Shown here: positions 9,442-18,391 of the stretch, in pieces
How the letters are laid out: the number at the start of each line of letters is the position of its first letter
How positions within the stretch are numbered: position 1 is the stretch's first letter
Assembly: GCF_011440275.1 (NCBI RefSeq)
Contig: NZ_JAAOIV010000010.1
Location: forward strand, 122,560 to 186,559
Direction: 5' to 3'
DNA from: Metallococcus carri
GTDB taxonomy: Bacteria; Actinomycetota; Actinomycetes; Actinomycetales; Dermatophilaceae
DNA: 64,000 nt
The notes under the pieces: model-generated
Told to the model about the DNA's origin: nothing
Seen by the model: only the letters and a program-made list of their open reading frames with translations
Database searches by the model: none
Position numbers and translations under genes: made by a program

Positions 9442-9636
9442 CTATGCGGTCGGGACCAGGACCATGAGTCGGTCGACGTCGGCAGGATCGACCCGCAGGA
9501 CCCGGGTCCCGCTGCGGTAGGCGGGCAGCTCCCCGGCGGCGATTCGCCTGCGGAAAGTGCGGATGCTGAGGCCGGTGCGATCGGCGGCGTCGGCGAGGGA
9601 TTCGAACTGGCGGCGGGACTTGGGAGTGTTCGTCAC
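9442..9636 (-). CDS. Excisionase-type helix-turn-helix protein
   Basis: 64 residues from a GTG at 9636; a GGGGAAG stretch just upstream may serve as ribosome site. The frame is open further up, but that extension is low-complexity. The sequence FESLADAADRTGLSIRTFRRRIAAG is a MerR/excisionase-like winged helix. Such proteins direct excision of integrated elements or regulate small operons. With the integrase remnant it supports a mobile origin for this stretch. Confidence 0.75.
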   Translation of the reverse strand: MTNTPKSRRQFESLADAADRTGLSIRTFRRRIAAGELPAYRSGTRVLRVDPADVDRLMVLVPTA

Positions 9637-9722
9637 ACTTCCCCAAAGGGTCAGATCGCGCCTCTGGCGGTCACACCCGGGAACAAAGATCATGGAGTGG
9701 ACTTCGACCGTCGCGAGGACAC

Positions 9723-9887
9723 ATGATTGGCCGCTCGAAATCGACCTTGGTGCCCATGCGTCCCCGCGCGGCCGTGTCCCGGGCGAACAAGGTGGCGGCG
9801 GCACGGGTCTACGTCGCTGCCAGCGCGAAGATCGGGCAGACGGTGCCCGATTGGATCCGGCGGATCGCTGACGGCCAGATCAACTAG
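9723..9887 (+). CDS. Small basic protein of unknown function
   Basis: A 54-residue frame from ATG 9723 to TAG 9887, with a helical N-terminal half containing RANKVAAARVYVAA and a C-terminus VPDWIRRIADGQIN. The amphipathic pattern looks like a real protein, and similar short proteins occur in actinobacterial genomes (recalled, not searched). Its stop shares the CTAG tetranucleotide with the stop of hsdM on the other strand. No clear ribosome site is seen. Confidence 0.5.
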   Translation: MIGRSKSTLVPMRPRAAVSRANKVAAARVYVAASAKIGQTVPDWIRRIADGQIN

Positions 9888-11353
9888 CCGCGCAGCTGCT
9901 CCTCCAAAGCCGTTGCTACTGCCTCGAACTCGGCCAGGGCAGCAGTGAGGTCCTCGACGATCTCGCGGGCGATGACGTCCGGTGACGGCAGGTTGTCGAG
10001 GTCTTCGAGAGAGTCGTCCTTCAACCAGGTGATGTCGAGGTTGGCCTTGTCACGGGCGACGATCTCGTCATACGTGAACGACTTCCAGCGCTCGGACTCG
10101 ACCCGCTCAGTCGCGGTGTATGCGGCAACGAACTCGTCGAGGTCGGTCCGGCGCAGCGGGTTCTGCTTGAGGGTGAAGTGCTTATTGGTGCGCAGGTCGT
10201 AGACCCAGAGCTGCTCGGTCCACGGCTGCCCTGGCCGGGCGACCTTCTTGTCGAAGAACAGCACGTTGGCCTTCACACCCTGGGCGTAGAAGATCCCGGT
10301 CGGCAGTCGCAGCATCGTGTGCAGGTCGAAGTCGGCTAGCAGTTTGCGGCGGATCGTCTCACCGGCACCGCCCTCGAAGAGCACGTTGTCGGGTAGCACC
10401 ACTGCGGCGCGTCCGTTGGTATCGAGGATCGTCGCGATGTGCTGGACGAAGTTGAGCTGCTTGTTGCTGGTTGTCGCGACAAAATCCTGGCGCTCGATTT
10501 CGCGGTCTTCCCGGATCTCCCGGCCGTCGGCGCCGACCATCGTCAGCGATGACTTCCGCCCAAACGGTGGGTTGGAGAGTACGACCGACCAGCGTCGGCC
10601 CGGATCGGCAATGAGCGAGTCACGCACCTCGATCAGCGAGTCGCCATTCGAGGCGCCCATGCCGTGCAGAAGGAGGTTCATGGCGGCCAATCGCGCTGTG
10701 CCGTCCACGAGTTCGTAACCGGAAGCAAAACTGTCGCGCAGGTGGTCCCGCTGGGTCGGCGTCATCGACTCGGCGCCACGGGAAGCATGGTCATGCGCAA
10801 CCAGAAGGAACCCACCCGTGCCGCAGGCGGGGTCGACGACCGTGTCGGCGACGGTGGGACGGATGACGTCAACGATCGCCTGGATTAGGGCCCGAGGCGT
10901 GAAGTACTGACCCGCCCCGGATCCCTTGTCTGACGCACCCTTGGACAGCAGTTCCTCGTACGCGTCGCCCTTGATATCGGTGCCGGACTGCGACCAGTTC
11001 TCCTTGTCGATCAGGTCGACGACGAGCCGGCGCAGCTTCGCCGGGTCCTGGATGCGGTTCTGCGCCTTGCGGAAGATCGTGCCGATGACACCGTCCTCGC
11101 GGGCGAGGCCGACGAGGATGCGGGTGTACTCGAACTCGAGCTGGTCACCTTGGGCGTCGAGCAGCTTCTGCCACGAGTATTCCTCGGGCACGATCTGCTC
11201 CGGGCGCAGCTTCCGGGTCGCGCGCTCGTGCGCCATCTTGAGGAACAGGAGGTAGGTCAGTTGTTCGGTGTATTCGATGACACCGACGCCGTCGTCGCGC
11301 AGGACGTCGCAATACGACCAGAGCTTGTCGACCAAGCGGCGCGAGTCAGTCAT
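9884..11353 (-). CDS. hsdM: Type I restriction-modification methyltransferase subunit M
   Basis: 489 residues. An N-terminal helical HsdM domain (residues 1-130) is followed by an N6-adenine methyltransferase domain with the SAM motif DPACGTGGF near 173 and the catalytic NPPFG near 260. With HsdS it methylates the recognition site; with HsdR it forms the restriction complex. The ATG at 11353 fits the family start (TDSRRLVDKLW); the longer open frame upstream is noise. The start overlaps the end of the PIN gene by 8 bp, so hsdM is last in an unusual operon in which a toxin-antitoxin-like pair separates it from hsdS. Confidence 0.95.
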   Translation of the reverse strand: MTDSRRLVDKLWSYCDVLRDDGVGVIEYTEQLTYLLFLKMAHERATRKLRPEQIVPEEYSWQKLLDAQGDQLEFEYTRILVGLAREDGVIGTIFRKAQNRIQDPAKLRRLVVDLIDKENWSQSGTDIKGDAYEELLSKGASDKGSGAGQYFTPRALIQAIVDVIRPTVADTVVDPACGTGGFLLVAHDHASRGAESMTPTQRDHLRDSFASGYELVDGTARLAAMNLLLHGMGASNGDSLIEVRDSLIADPGRRWSVVLSNPPFGRKSSLTMVGADGREIREDREIERQDFVATTSNKQLNFVQHIATILDTNGRAAVVLPDNVLFEGGAGETIRRKLLADFDLHTMLRLPTGIFYAQGVKANVLFFDKKVARPGQPWTEQLWVYDLRTNKHFTLKQNPLRRTDLDEFVAAYTATERVESERWKSFTYDEIVARDKANLDITWLKDDSLEDLDNLPSPDVIAREIVEDLTAALAEFEAVATALEEQLRG

Positions 11354-11777
11354 TGCTCTCCTCCAGGAGGCGGATGTTCGGTGCGTCCTTGTAGATGCCG
11401 TCGCCGGCCAGCAGTGGCAGGTCATGTGCAATTGCTGTCGCTGCGACCCACGCATCGCCCATGTGTTGCTTGTCAGCGAGCGGATGGCCGCTGCGCTTGC
11501 ACGCGTCACGCAAGGTCGCGAACGCGAGGACGGTTTCCGGCGTGAAAGGCAGAGTCGGCGTCCTGCCGAAGTTCGCATTGAGGTCGGCGATCTTGGCCGG
11601 CCCCCAGCCTCGGGAGAGGGCACCGAATCGGATCTCGCCTTCTGTCTGAGCCGAGATAACGACTTGCTTGCCAAGCATCAGGCGGCGCCAGCCGGCTACG
11701 CGCGGATCTCGGTCACGAGGGGTCAGGACGACGCAACTCCAGACGTCGGTGTCCACGAGGACGACATCGTCAGCCAC
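11346..11777 (-). CDS. PIN-domain toxin embedded in the type I R-M operon
   Basis: 143 residues from a GTG at 11777. PIN-fold features: the first aspartates in VLVDTDVWS, a glutamate in ISAQTEGEIRFGA, a GDAWVAATAIAHDLPLLAGD stretch with the later acidic residues, and a final strand NIRLLEE. It should be a metal-dependent RNase of the VapC/FitB type. It overlaps its upstream partner by 8 bp and hsdM downstream by 8 bp, so all three are translationally coupled. This could tie loss of the methylase operon to toxin release (inference). Confidence 0.85.
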   Translation of the reverse strand: MADDVVLVDTDVWSCVVLTPRDRDPRVAGWRRLMLGKQVVISAQTEGEIRFGALSRGWGPAKIADLNANFGRTPTLPFTPETVLAFATLRDACKRSGHPLADKQHMGDAWVAATAIAHDLPLLAGDGIYKDAPNIRLLEESND

Positions 11778-12618
11778 GGATGTCGGCCAAGAACTCTGCA
11801 AGCTCCTCATCGGAGATGTCCATGGGAGGTGGGGCCGCGTGCGAGCGGGCCTCGGAGAGCAGCACCTCGAGACGTCGCCTTGGGCTGATGGCCAACCGCT
11901 CCTCAATGGGCTTCGTAGCCTCAACGGTTGCGCCGTCCATGCGGTGGTGCTGTGTGCCGCGGCCGACGGCGAGCACGCCGGTCACGGTGACCTGCTCTCC
12001 AACGAGGTGAGCGGCCAGCTTCGCGTCAGCCACGTGGTGAAGGTCGATCGCGTTGCCGGCGACGTCGCGTAGGCGGAAGCGAGACGAATGCAGATCAACC
12101 ATCTCGAGCAGGCCATGCAGCACCGTCTCGCCAACGTCTTCGTGCGCAGATCTTCGCCAAGGGTCACGACTCAGCGCTGAGGTGCGGAAGCGTACGGGCG
12201 GGTGGCCGGGCACAGCGAACTCCGCTTGAGGGGCTGCTCTCCGGAGCGCGACGACGAGGTCGTCGACTGAATCGGCAACCGTGTCCGAGATGTCTTGTGG
12301 CCGGAGGTTCTTCTCAAGGCCGTTAACGATCGACCAAAATGCCTCGTCGACCCCTTTCGCCACGGGATCGACCAGGGCGGCCTCGTCGCCGACAACGAAG
12401 ACGACGCGGGTGCTGCCAGGGCGGAACGCAACCTGTACCGTCGCCAGCTTTTCGAGCGTGGCGTCGGTTCGTCCGAGGCCAGGGCGGTCGGCGACCGCTC
12501 GGGTGAGGCGATACGTGATGTCCTTGAACGAGGCGATTAGGCCAAGGGCGTCGGCGGCAGGCAAGGAGCCGTCGGGGCTGGCGTGGCCAATCAGCCGGAT
12601 CTCGATCTCACGGGTCAT
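11770..12618 (-). CDS. Long partner of embedded PIN toxin (putative antitoxin)
   Basis: 282 residues from the ATG at 12618, which has GGAGG eight bases upstream; a GTG at 12627 inside that ribosome site is less likely. The N-terminal ~120 residues are alpha/beta, and a second strand-rich domain (about 165-235) contains GEQVTVTGVLAVG. The C-terminus DISDEELAEFLADIRG looks like the acidic tail with which VapB-type antitoxins bind their PIN partner. It resembles the 264-residue gene at 7770-8564 in layout. No named family is recognised, and the role is inferred from overlap with the PIN gene. Confidence 0.65.
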   Translation of the reverse strand: MTREIEIRLIGHASPDGSLPAADALGLIASFKDITYRLTRAVADRPGLGRTDATLEKLATVQVAFRPGSTRVVFVVGDEAALVDPVAKGVDEAFWSIVNGLEKNLRPQDISDTVADSVDDLVVALRRAAPQAEFAVPGHPPVRFRTSALSRDPWRRSAHEDVGETVLHGLLEMVDLHSSRFRLRDVAGNAIDLHHVADAKLAAHLVGEQVTVTGVLAVGRGTQHHRMDGATVEATKPIEERLAISPRRRLEVLLSEARSHAAPPPMDISDEELAEFLADIRG

Positions 12619-12703
12619 CGTCGCCACCTCCTACCGATACCGGATCTCATCAATCTACTGACGACCACCGACGAAGTCCCGTGCGGCGGTCATCGAAGAG
12701 AAG

Positions 12704-12739
12704 ATCCCCCGATGCGCATCGTTGAGAGGCCCGGGGGAT
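12704..12739 (-). terminator. Hairpin in the gap inside the R-M operon
   Basis: Arms ATCCCCC (12704-12710) and GGGGGAT (12733-12739), with an inner GATGCGCATC palindrome, lie in the 157-bp gap between the zinc-ribbon gene and the long antitoxin-like gene. Read on the minus strand it is followed by a pyrimidine run (TCTTCTCTTC). It could attenuate transcription from hsdR and set off the antitoxin-PIN-hsdM part, which may have its own promoter. This is weak evidence from sequence alone. Confidence 0.4.
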
Positions 12740-12775
12740 ATGGTCGCCCAACTCTACAGCCGTCGAAGAGGTGGA

Positions 12776-13225
12776 TTATGTGAGTTCGAGGGCGTGCCAC
12801 TCGAGCTCCGGGCGTGTCAGTTCCGCCAGGATCGGAAGGGAGGGGACGCCGTCTGAGGCCAGCACACTCGTTGCCTCCTCCTCGAGCGGGAACGATCCGA
12901 ACAGTGCGTCGCACTTCAGGCAGCCGAGCGACAGGTATCGCTGCTGCGCCGTTCGACTCCGTCGAGGCTTGATGGACGTGGCCGCAGGATGGCCGACGAG
13001 GGTGAGTAAGTCCTTTGCGTACGCGACGATCGGTTCCGATGCGACCGTGCGCATGTACTCGTCCGGCCGGTCATACCCCTTCAGATGAATGAGTAGGGGG
13101 ACCTCGTTGGACAGAGCGCATCTCCAGCACGAGTAGGCGATGCCACGAACCTGGACCACCAATTGGCGCTCGACGGCCGCGTTGAGGATGCTCCTGACGG
13201 CGGGGCTGATGTCAGACCAAGCCAT
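12776..13225 (-). CDS. Zinc-ribbon hypothetical protein
   Basis: 149 residues, with two CxxC pairs about 70 residues apart (SCWRC near 33 and LGCLKC near 103), a likely zinc site. The region between them is mixed helix and strand with basic stretches. It sits 39 bp downstream of the GIY-YIG gene on the same strand, hence in the R-M operon. No function is recognised; a nucleic-acid-binding accessory role is possible. Confidence 0.6.
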   Translation of the reverse strand: MAWSDISPAVRSILNAAVERQLVVQVRGIAYSCWRCALSNEVPLLIHLKGYDRPDEYMRTVASEPIVAYAKDLLTLVGHPAATSIKPRRSRTAQQRYLSLGCLKCDALFGSFPLEEEATSVLASDGVPSLPILAELTRPELEWHALELT

Positions 13226-13264
13226 GGCACCGGCAATCGCGATTAGCGGCTGCGGTCGAAGGGG

Positions 13265-14161
13265 TCATTCGACGCCTCGGCTCTCCCACACGCCGAACGA
13301 TCCCTCGGCGGACACCCATTCGACACGCCCGTTGCACGAGCGGCCCAAAGCGATCGCACCAGCGGTCGAGGGGGAGGAGAAGACGATGTCCCGGGTGACG
13401 CGGCCCGCGCCGTTCTCGACGACGATCGATCCGTCGGCCAACAGCCCCTCGTGCTGCGCGCGATAGCTTGCGTACGCCTTCTGGGTGCTCGCCGCCTTGC
13501 CCACCCCGTGCCACTCGGGTACGACGACTGAACCACTCAACATGATGAACTCGCCGTCGACCTGCTGGGCAGACGCGTCCACGCCTTGGCGTGCGCTCTT
13601 CAGCGTGAAGATCGGCGACTCCTTTGGCGCGGCGGGTGTGGCGTCAGCCCGGGTGGCGCGCACGCGAATCGCGTTGACCCCCAACACAGGCAGCACGATC
13701 TGGAGTTGGCCGAGGAAATACTCCATGTCGGACGCGTCGGCCTCGGGGAGGCGGCAGACCGGTGGGGCGGTGCCGTTCTCAAGGGTGACGCGGCCGGCTT
13801 TGGCAGCCAACTCGATCAGTCGGGACTCGAGGTACCTCCCGTGTGACTTGGTCAAGTTGGTGTCCTTGGAGGTGATCACGACGATCCGGTTCCAGAAGGA
13901 TTTCTCCTTGGCGTGGCTACGCAGCCGAGTGGCGACGACGTCGGCCTCGCCGATGTAGCAGCGGGTATCGCCGACCGCGGTCTCGTCCTCGCCAAGCAGG
14001 AGATAGACGCCGGTGCGCTCGGCCTCTTCGCGACGGAGCAAGTCAGCCAGGTCAGAGCGGCGCGCAGAGAGGACATGGCCGGTCCAGTTGGTGATCTCGG
14101 CCGTGGTCAGGCCGCCAGGTGTGCCGTCGACGAGGAAGAGCTTCACCTGCTTGCCGTTCAC
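13265..14161 (-). CDS. GIY-YIG nuclease with DUF4357 domain
   Basis: 298 residues. The GIY-YIG-like core spans about residues 50-120: GVYLLLGEDE for the first motif, CYIGEADVVATRLRSH for the second with its arginine, then FWNR and the late glutamate in GRYLESRLIELA. The C-terminal ~60 residues (SPSTAGAIALGRSCNGRVEW) match DUF4357, often found with this nuclease in restriction loci. It overlaps hsdS by 4 bp (ATGA), so it belongs to the R-M operon. It may add a second cutting activity or process DNA ends; its target is unknown. Confidence 0.82.
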   Translation of the reverse strand: MNGKQVKLFLVDGTPGGLTTAEITNWTGHVLSARRSDLADLLRREEAERTGVYLLLGEDETAVGDTRCYIGEADVVATRLRSHAKEKSFWNRIVVITSKDTNLTKSHGRYLESRLIELAAKAGRVTLENGTAPPVCRLPEADASDMEYFLGQLQIVLPVLGVNAIRVRATRADATPAAPKESPIFTLKSARQGVDASAQQVDGEFIMLSGSVVVPEWHGVGKAASTQKAYASYRAQHEGLLADGSIVVENGAGRVTRDIVFSSPSTAGAIALGRSCNGRVEWVSAEGSFGVWESRGVE

Positions 14162-15414
14162 GCCATGGCCTCCGCGAGTTCCTCGACCGCTTCGTCGTCG
14201 GTATGGCGTCCAGTCAGCTTCCCGCAGAATGCTGCGGCCAGGATGGAGCGCCGGAGCGACAAGGTCCGCCTCTGCGCGAGTGCGATGGAGTTGGCCAAGC
14301 CCGCGGCTTGTTCACGCGACTCAGTCAGTCGCTCGGTTATCGCGGCCTGGTCCCGAAGGGAAGGCACTGGCAGTAGCACGCTCGCCAGCTGCTTCTGATT
14401 GACCTTGTAGATCCCTGCGGTTGTACGGGCCATCGACTCGATTTGGCGACGCACCGATCGGGAGTTCCACACGAGGTCCAGGTATTCGGTCGACAGGGTC
14501 GCCTCATTGGGTCGCGCCCGAATTGCGGTGTCAGGGAACGCAATTGGGTCAGGATCGCTGCGGACGAGGGATCCTCGTCCGACGAGGCGGATGCTGCCGT
14601 TGCCGCGCGCAATTAGGTAGTCGTCCTTTGCGACGAGGAATGGTCTCGCGTCATCTTCAGACCAAGCGCCTCCCTTCCGTGCGCTCAGGTCGACGCCGGC
14701 CGGTTGCAGTGCTGTCAGCCGGAGAACCGGAAACCCGCCCTCCCGGGTTGGCACGGAGCGCCCGTTCGATAGCGGAATGGACAGCGCCTCGCCGAAGGGA
14801 ACTTGTTCGAAGGCGACGTGTGCCAGTTGCTGCCGGAGCGAGGCCTCATCAAGGTTCGACAGGCGAGCCGTTGCGGCGGATACATAATCCGCTGCTGCGT
14901 CGAGACGGGAGAGGTGGTCTTCGAGGACTTCGACGATCCTCCGCTGCTCCGAGCGGTCGGGCCAACGCAAGCGAGTCTCTGCGAATCGCTTCGCCGAGAT
15001 CTCCTTGAATGTCGTTCCACTCGCACGCGACTCCAGATCGGGCTTCGCAGCCAGCATGTGCCAATAGAGGTACTTAGGCTCAATGAACTCAGGTGGGACG
15101 GCTGTCTTGCAGCCCTGATTCGTGCACATCTCGCGGCCCGCGATGGCGACATAGCCAACGGGTGCACGAGAGCTGACGATGACAGACCCCGGCGGGACGA
15201 GCCGCGCACTGCAGGAGCGGAGCCCAGCCTCAGTCAGCCCTCGCTCTCCACCGTGGAGCGTCTGCGATCGATCGCGTGACATGTCGGCTGGGGTCAGCCA
15301 CGCGATGTCGCCGCCCCAGAATTCGGCCACCCCCGTCTTTGGGGTAGCGCCTGAGACCACATCGCAGACGTCGCCCAGGGCTGATTCGGACCAGCCAGCC
15401 GGCACTTCGCTCAC
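14158..15414 (-). CDS. hsdS: Type I restriction-modification specificity subunit S
   Basis: 418 residues with the usual two target-recognition domains separated by long helices. Half one opens VPAGWSESALGDVCDVVSG and runs to a helix ending RRIVEVLEDHLSRLDAA; half two ends with a matching helix (RDQAAITERLTESREQA). Conserved turns such as GTTFKEIS and GIYKVNQKQL end each recognition domain. It sets which two-part DNA sequence the HsdM/HsdR complex recognises. The GTG at 15414 overlaps the hsdR stop by 4 bp; the longer open frame runs into hsdR. Confidence 0.93.
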   Translation of the reverse strand: MSEVPAGWSESALGDVCDVVSGATPKTGVAEFWGGDIAWLTPADMSRDRSQTLHGGERGLTEAGLRSCSARLVPPGSVIVSSRAPVGYVAIAGREMCTNQGCKTAVPPEFIEPKYLYWHMLAAKPDLESRASGTTFKEISAKRFAETRLRWPDRSEQRRIVEVLEDHLSRLDAAADYVSAATARLSNLDEASLRQQLAHVAFEQVPFGEALSIPLSNGRSVPTREGGFPVLRLTALQPAGVDLSARKGGAWSEDDARPFLVAKDDYLIARGNGSIRLVGRGSLVRSDPDPIAFPDTAIRARPNEATLSTEYLDLVWNSRSVRRQIESMARTTAGIYKVNQKQLASVLLPVPSLRDQAAITERLTESREQAAGLANSIALAQRRTLSLRRSILAAAFCGKLTGRHTDDEAVEELAEAMA

Positions 15415-18191
15415 GCCGTGAGCTCCGCGTTCAGGTTCTCCAACAGGTCGGCTGCCTGGTCGCCGAGGTCGCGCAGGGCACCGTCCACTCCGCCACGCTC
15501 GGTGAACGGCGCTTCGTCGAGGTCTTCGGCGGTGATGCCGGCGGAGTTCGCAATCACTTCGACCATTCGGTCCAGCCACCACCTTTGTGTCTCAGTGAAT
15601 TTCGTGCCCGCTTGGTCCTGTTGGACGAGCCAGGCGGCGTACCGTTCACGCACGCGGTCGGCGTACGGAACGAGTTCGTCGTCGACGCCGACGGTATAGC
15701 GCAGCAGGGACACCAGGTCGGTGAGGGTGTGCCGGTCGCTGTGGCGCACCCGGCCCACGTCGATGGTTTCGTACGCAGCCCAGATGAAGTCCGTGGTCCA
15801 GTTGTGCGGTGGCCGGCTGATCCGGTCGGCGAGTTCCTGGATGTCGGTGAAGCTGATCCGCCGTTCCCGGGCTTCGCCGAGCAACTGGATGGCGGTGATC
15901 TCGTCCCGGTGCTGCTCGAGATACGCCTGCCACGACTCGACGACCGATCGGGCGCGGCTGGTGTCGACGACGCCGCTGGCCGAGAGGAGCGTGTCGGCGT
16001 TGACCTCGTCGATGACTCGGTCGTGGGTGGCGCGTAGTTCGAGGATTCGTGCGCGGAGTTCGGGGTTCGCAGCCAGAGGCTTCGTTGCCTGATCCAGGAG
16101 TTGCTGGATGATTTCGACACGGGCTCCCTCGTCGCCCGGCTCAATCGACGAGGTCGCGGCCGCCTGGACGTCGGGGTCAACCGCGTCGACAAGCCCGCGC
16201 ACGATGTCGCGTACAGCCCCGCCGGCGACGTCGTCCAGCTCATCCCGTTCGGCAGGGGTGAGGTCGAGCTCGAGCTTGGCCAATCGTGAGGCGAGAGTGG
16301 CGGTTTCGTCCTCGGTCAGGGAGAGCGTGGCGGCCTTGTCGAGGAGCTTCTTGAGCGAGACGCCCTTCTCGCGGTTCAGCGGCGGGTCGACGAAGTCGTG
16401 CTCGGTGACGCCGACGGCGTCGACGATGACGAACCGGTCCTTGCCGGACGCGTCCGGCGTGACGGACTGGAAGTCGGCGGGAGCGATGGTGCGGGCGCCG
16501 CGGCCCTTCATCTGCTCGAAGTACTGCGCCGAGCGCACGTCGCGCATGAAGAACACGCACTCCAGCGGCTTCACATCGGTGCCGGTGGCGATCATGTCGA
16601 CGGTCACCGCGATGCGCAGGCTCGGGGAGGTGCGGAACGCCTGCAACTGCCCCTTCGGGTCGCGGGCGTTGTAGGTGATCTTCGCGGCGAAGTCGTTGCC
16701 CTTGCCGAATACCTCGCGGACGGTCGTGACGATCTCCTCGGCGTGCGCGTCGTCCTTGGCGAAGATCAGTGTCTTTGGCACGGTCGAGCGGCCCGGGAAG
16801 ATCTCGGTGAACAGGCGGTCTCGGAAGGTCTCAAGCACGAGCCGGATCTGCGACTTGGCAGTGACCGCGCGGTCGAGTTGCTTGTTCGTGTACTCCAGGT
16901 CCTCGTCCAGCGCTTCCAGTCGCTGTTTGCGGGTGCGTCGATCGACCTTTGGCACGACGGTCTCGGCGTCGATCCGTCCTCCGCGTTCGGAGATCTCCGT
17001 ACGGATCCGGTAGACGTCGAAGTCGACGTTCACCCGGTCCGCGACCGACTGTGGGTAGGTGTACTCGGAGACCAGGTTCTGCCGGAAGAACGCGAACGTC
17101 TGCTTGCCCGGTGTCGCGGTGAGGCCGACGACGTGGGCGTCGAAGTACTCCAGCACCCCGCGCCACACGCCGTAGATGGATCGGTGTGCCTCGTCGACGA
17201 CGACCAGGTCGAACGTCTCCGGCGGCAGCGTTGCGCTGTAAGCGACGGTGACGGGGGAGTCGGGCACGAAGTCGTCCAGGCCTGGGTCGTCCTCGGCGCT
17301 GACGTCCTCGCCCTGCAGCCCCTTGTAGACGCGCTGGATGGTCGAGATGACGACGTTGCTGCTGGCCGCCATGCCGGCGCGGGTGAGCTTGTCGACGTTG
17401 TAGATCTCGGTGAAGCGGCGGCCGTCGCCGGGTGTGCGGTAGTTCTGGAACTCGGCGATCGTCTGGTCGGCGAGGTTGTTGCGGTCAACCAGGAACAGGA
17501 TCCGCCGGAACCCGCCGAACTTCAGCAGCCGGTAGGCCAGCGTCACCGCGGTGTACGTCTTGCCCGCGCCGGTCGCCATCTGCACCAGGGATCGGTCGAA
17601 ATGCTGCGCGGCCAGCGATTGCTCGACGCCGGTGATCGCGGTGATCTGCGCTGGCCGTAACGCGGACGTGTCGAGGCCGGGCAGGTTGCGCACCTTCGCC
17701 CGCCAGGTCGGTGCTTCATCGTCGGCTTCGGCGTCGCGGATGATCCGGGCGAGCGTTGCCGGCTGTGGAAACGCGAACACCTGCCGCGACCGCGCGTCCG
17801 GGTCGTAGCCGTTGGTGAAGTGGGTTTCGGAACCGCTCGCCTCGAACACGAACGGCAACCGACCGTCGCGGGTGAGTGCCTTCAGTCGTACGTCGGCAGG
17901 CAGACCCTCGGCGTACATCGCTGATTGCCACTCGACGCCGCTGAGGGTCGTGCCCTGCGGCTTGGCCTCGACCACACCGACGACGCGCTGGTCGACATAC
18001 AGCAGGTAGTCGGCGCGACCGTGCCCGGACTTCATCGTGACCTCGCGGCAGGCGACGCCCTGCGCGGCGAACAGATTCAGCGCCTTCTTGTCCTGGACGA
18101 CCCAGCCGGCGTCGGTCAGCTGGCGATCGATCAACACCCGCGCCCGTGCCTCGGCGGCAAGCCGAGCGTCGTCCCCCTGATGCGCATTCAT
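15411..18191 (-). CDS. hsdR: Type I restriction enzyme subunit R
   Basis: 926 residues. An N-terminal PD-(D/E)xK nuclease is visible (GRADYLLYV, then VVEAKPQG, about residues 58-80). The superfamily 2 motor follows, with Walker A ATGAGKTYTAV near 205 and DEAH near 331. The C-terminal ~250 residues are helical and probably dock on the methylase, as in the EcoEI-like branch. It translocates DNA and cuts unmethylated molecules. It is first in the leftward operon, 119 bp downstream of one copy of the ~50 bp element shared with the AlbA_2 gene. Confidence 0.95.
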   Translation of the reverse strand: MNAHQGDDARLAAEARARVLIDRQLTDAGWVVQDKKALNLFAAQGVACREVTMKSGHGRADYLLYVDQRVVGVVEAKPQGTTLSGVEWQSAMYAEGLPADVRLKALTRDGRLPFVFEASGSETHFTNGYDPDARSRQVFAFPQPATLARIIRDAEADDEAPTWRAKVRNLPGLDTSALRPAQITAITGVEQSLAAQHFDRSLVQMATGAGKTYTAVTLAYRLLKFGGFRRILFLVDRNNLADQTIAEFQNYRTPGDGRRFTEIYNVDKLTRAGMAASSNVVISTIQRVYKGLQGEDVSAEDDPGLDDFVPDSPVTVAYSATLPPETFDLVVVDEAHRSIYGVWRGVLEYFDAHVVGLTATPGKQTFAFFRQNLVSEYTYPQSVADRVNVDFDVYRIRTEISERGGRIDAETVVPKVDRRTRKQRLEALDEDLEYTNKQLDRAVTAKSQIRLVLETFRDRLFTEIFPGRSTVPKTLIFAKDDAHAEEIVTTVREVFGKGNDFAAKITYNARDPKGQLQAFRTSPSLRIAVTVDMIATGTDVKPLECVFFMRDVRSAQYFEQMKGRGARTIAPADFQSVTPDASGKDRFVIVDAVGVTEHDFVDPPLNREKGVSLKKLLDKAATLSLTEDETATLASRLAKLELDLTPAERDELDDVAGGAVRDIVRGLVDAVDPDVQAAATSSIEPGDEGARVEIIQQLLDQATKPLAANPELRARILELRATHDRVIDEVNADTLLSASGVVDTSRARSVVESWQAYLEQHRDEITAIQLLGEARERRISFTDIQELADRISRPPHNWTTDFIWAAYETIDVGRVRHSDRHTLTDLVSLLRYTVGVDDELVPYADRVRERYAAWLVQQDQAGTKFTETQRWWLDRMVEVIANSAGITAEDLDEAPFTERGGVDGALRDLGDQAADLLENLNAELTA

Positions 18192-18309
18192 AGTGTTCGC
18201 AGATTACTGCGGAGGCCGTTCGATTTGCCGGATTCTCGGGCCGTACGGCGATGTACGCCAGCGCGTCAGCCTCGCAGGCTGCGTACCTCCTCTCGAAACG
18301 CGAAAGTCG

Positions 18310-18360
18310 AAGTCCCACACACCTCTTGCATTGTCGGCGCGCGTGCGTTTCGATGATGCG
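18310..18360 (-). promoter_or_regulatory. Shared ~50-bp element upstream of hsdR
   Basis: Read toward hsdR this stretch contains GCATCATCGAAACGC, then AATGCAAGAGGTGTGTGGGA and CTT. A close copy lies at 19220-19269 on the other strand, oriented the same way relative to its own downstream gene. The best-conserved part is about 22 bases, AATGCAAGAGSTGTGTGGGA plus CTT. It probably carries a promoter or operator bound by the XRE protein encoded between the two copies (inference). Confidence 0.6.
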
Positions 18361-18391
18361 AAACGGAAGGGTCTGCAGAGAGGCGATCGCG

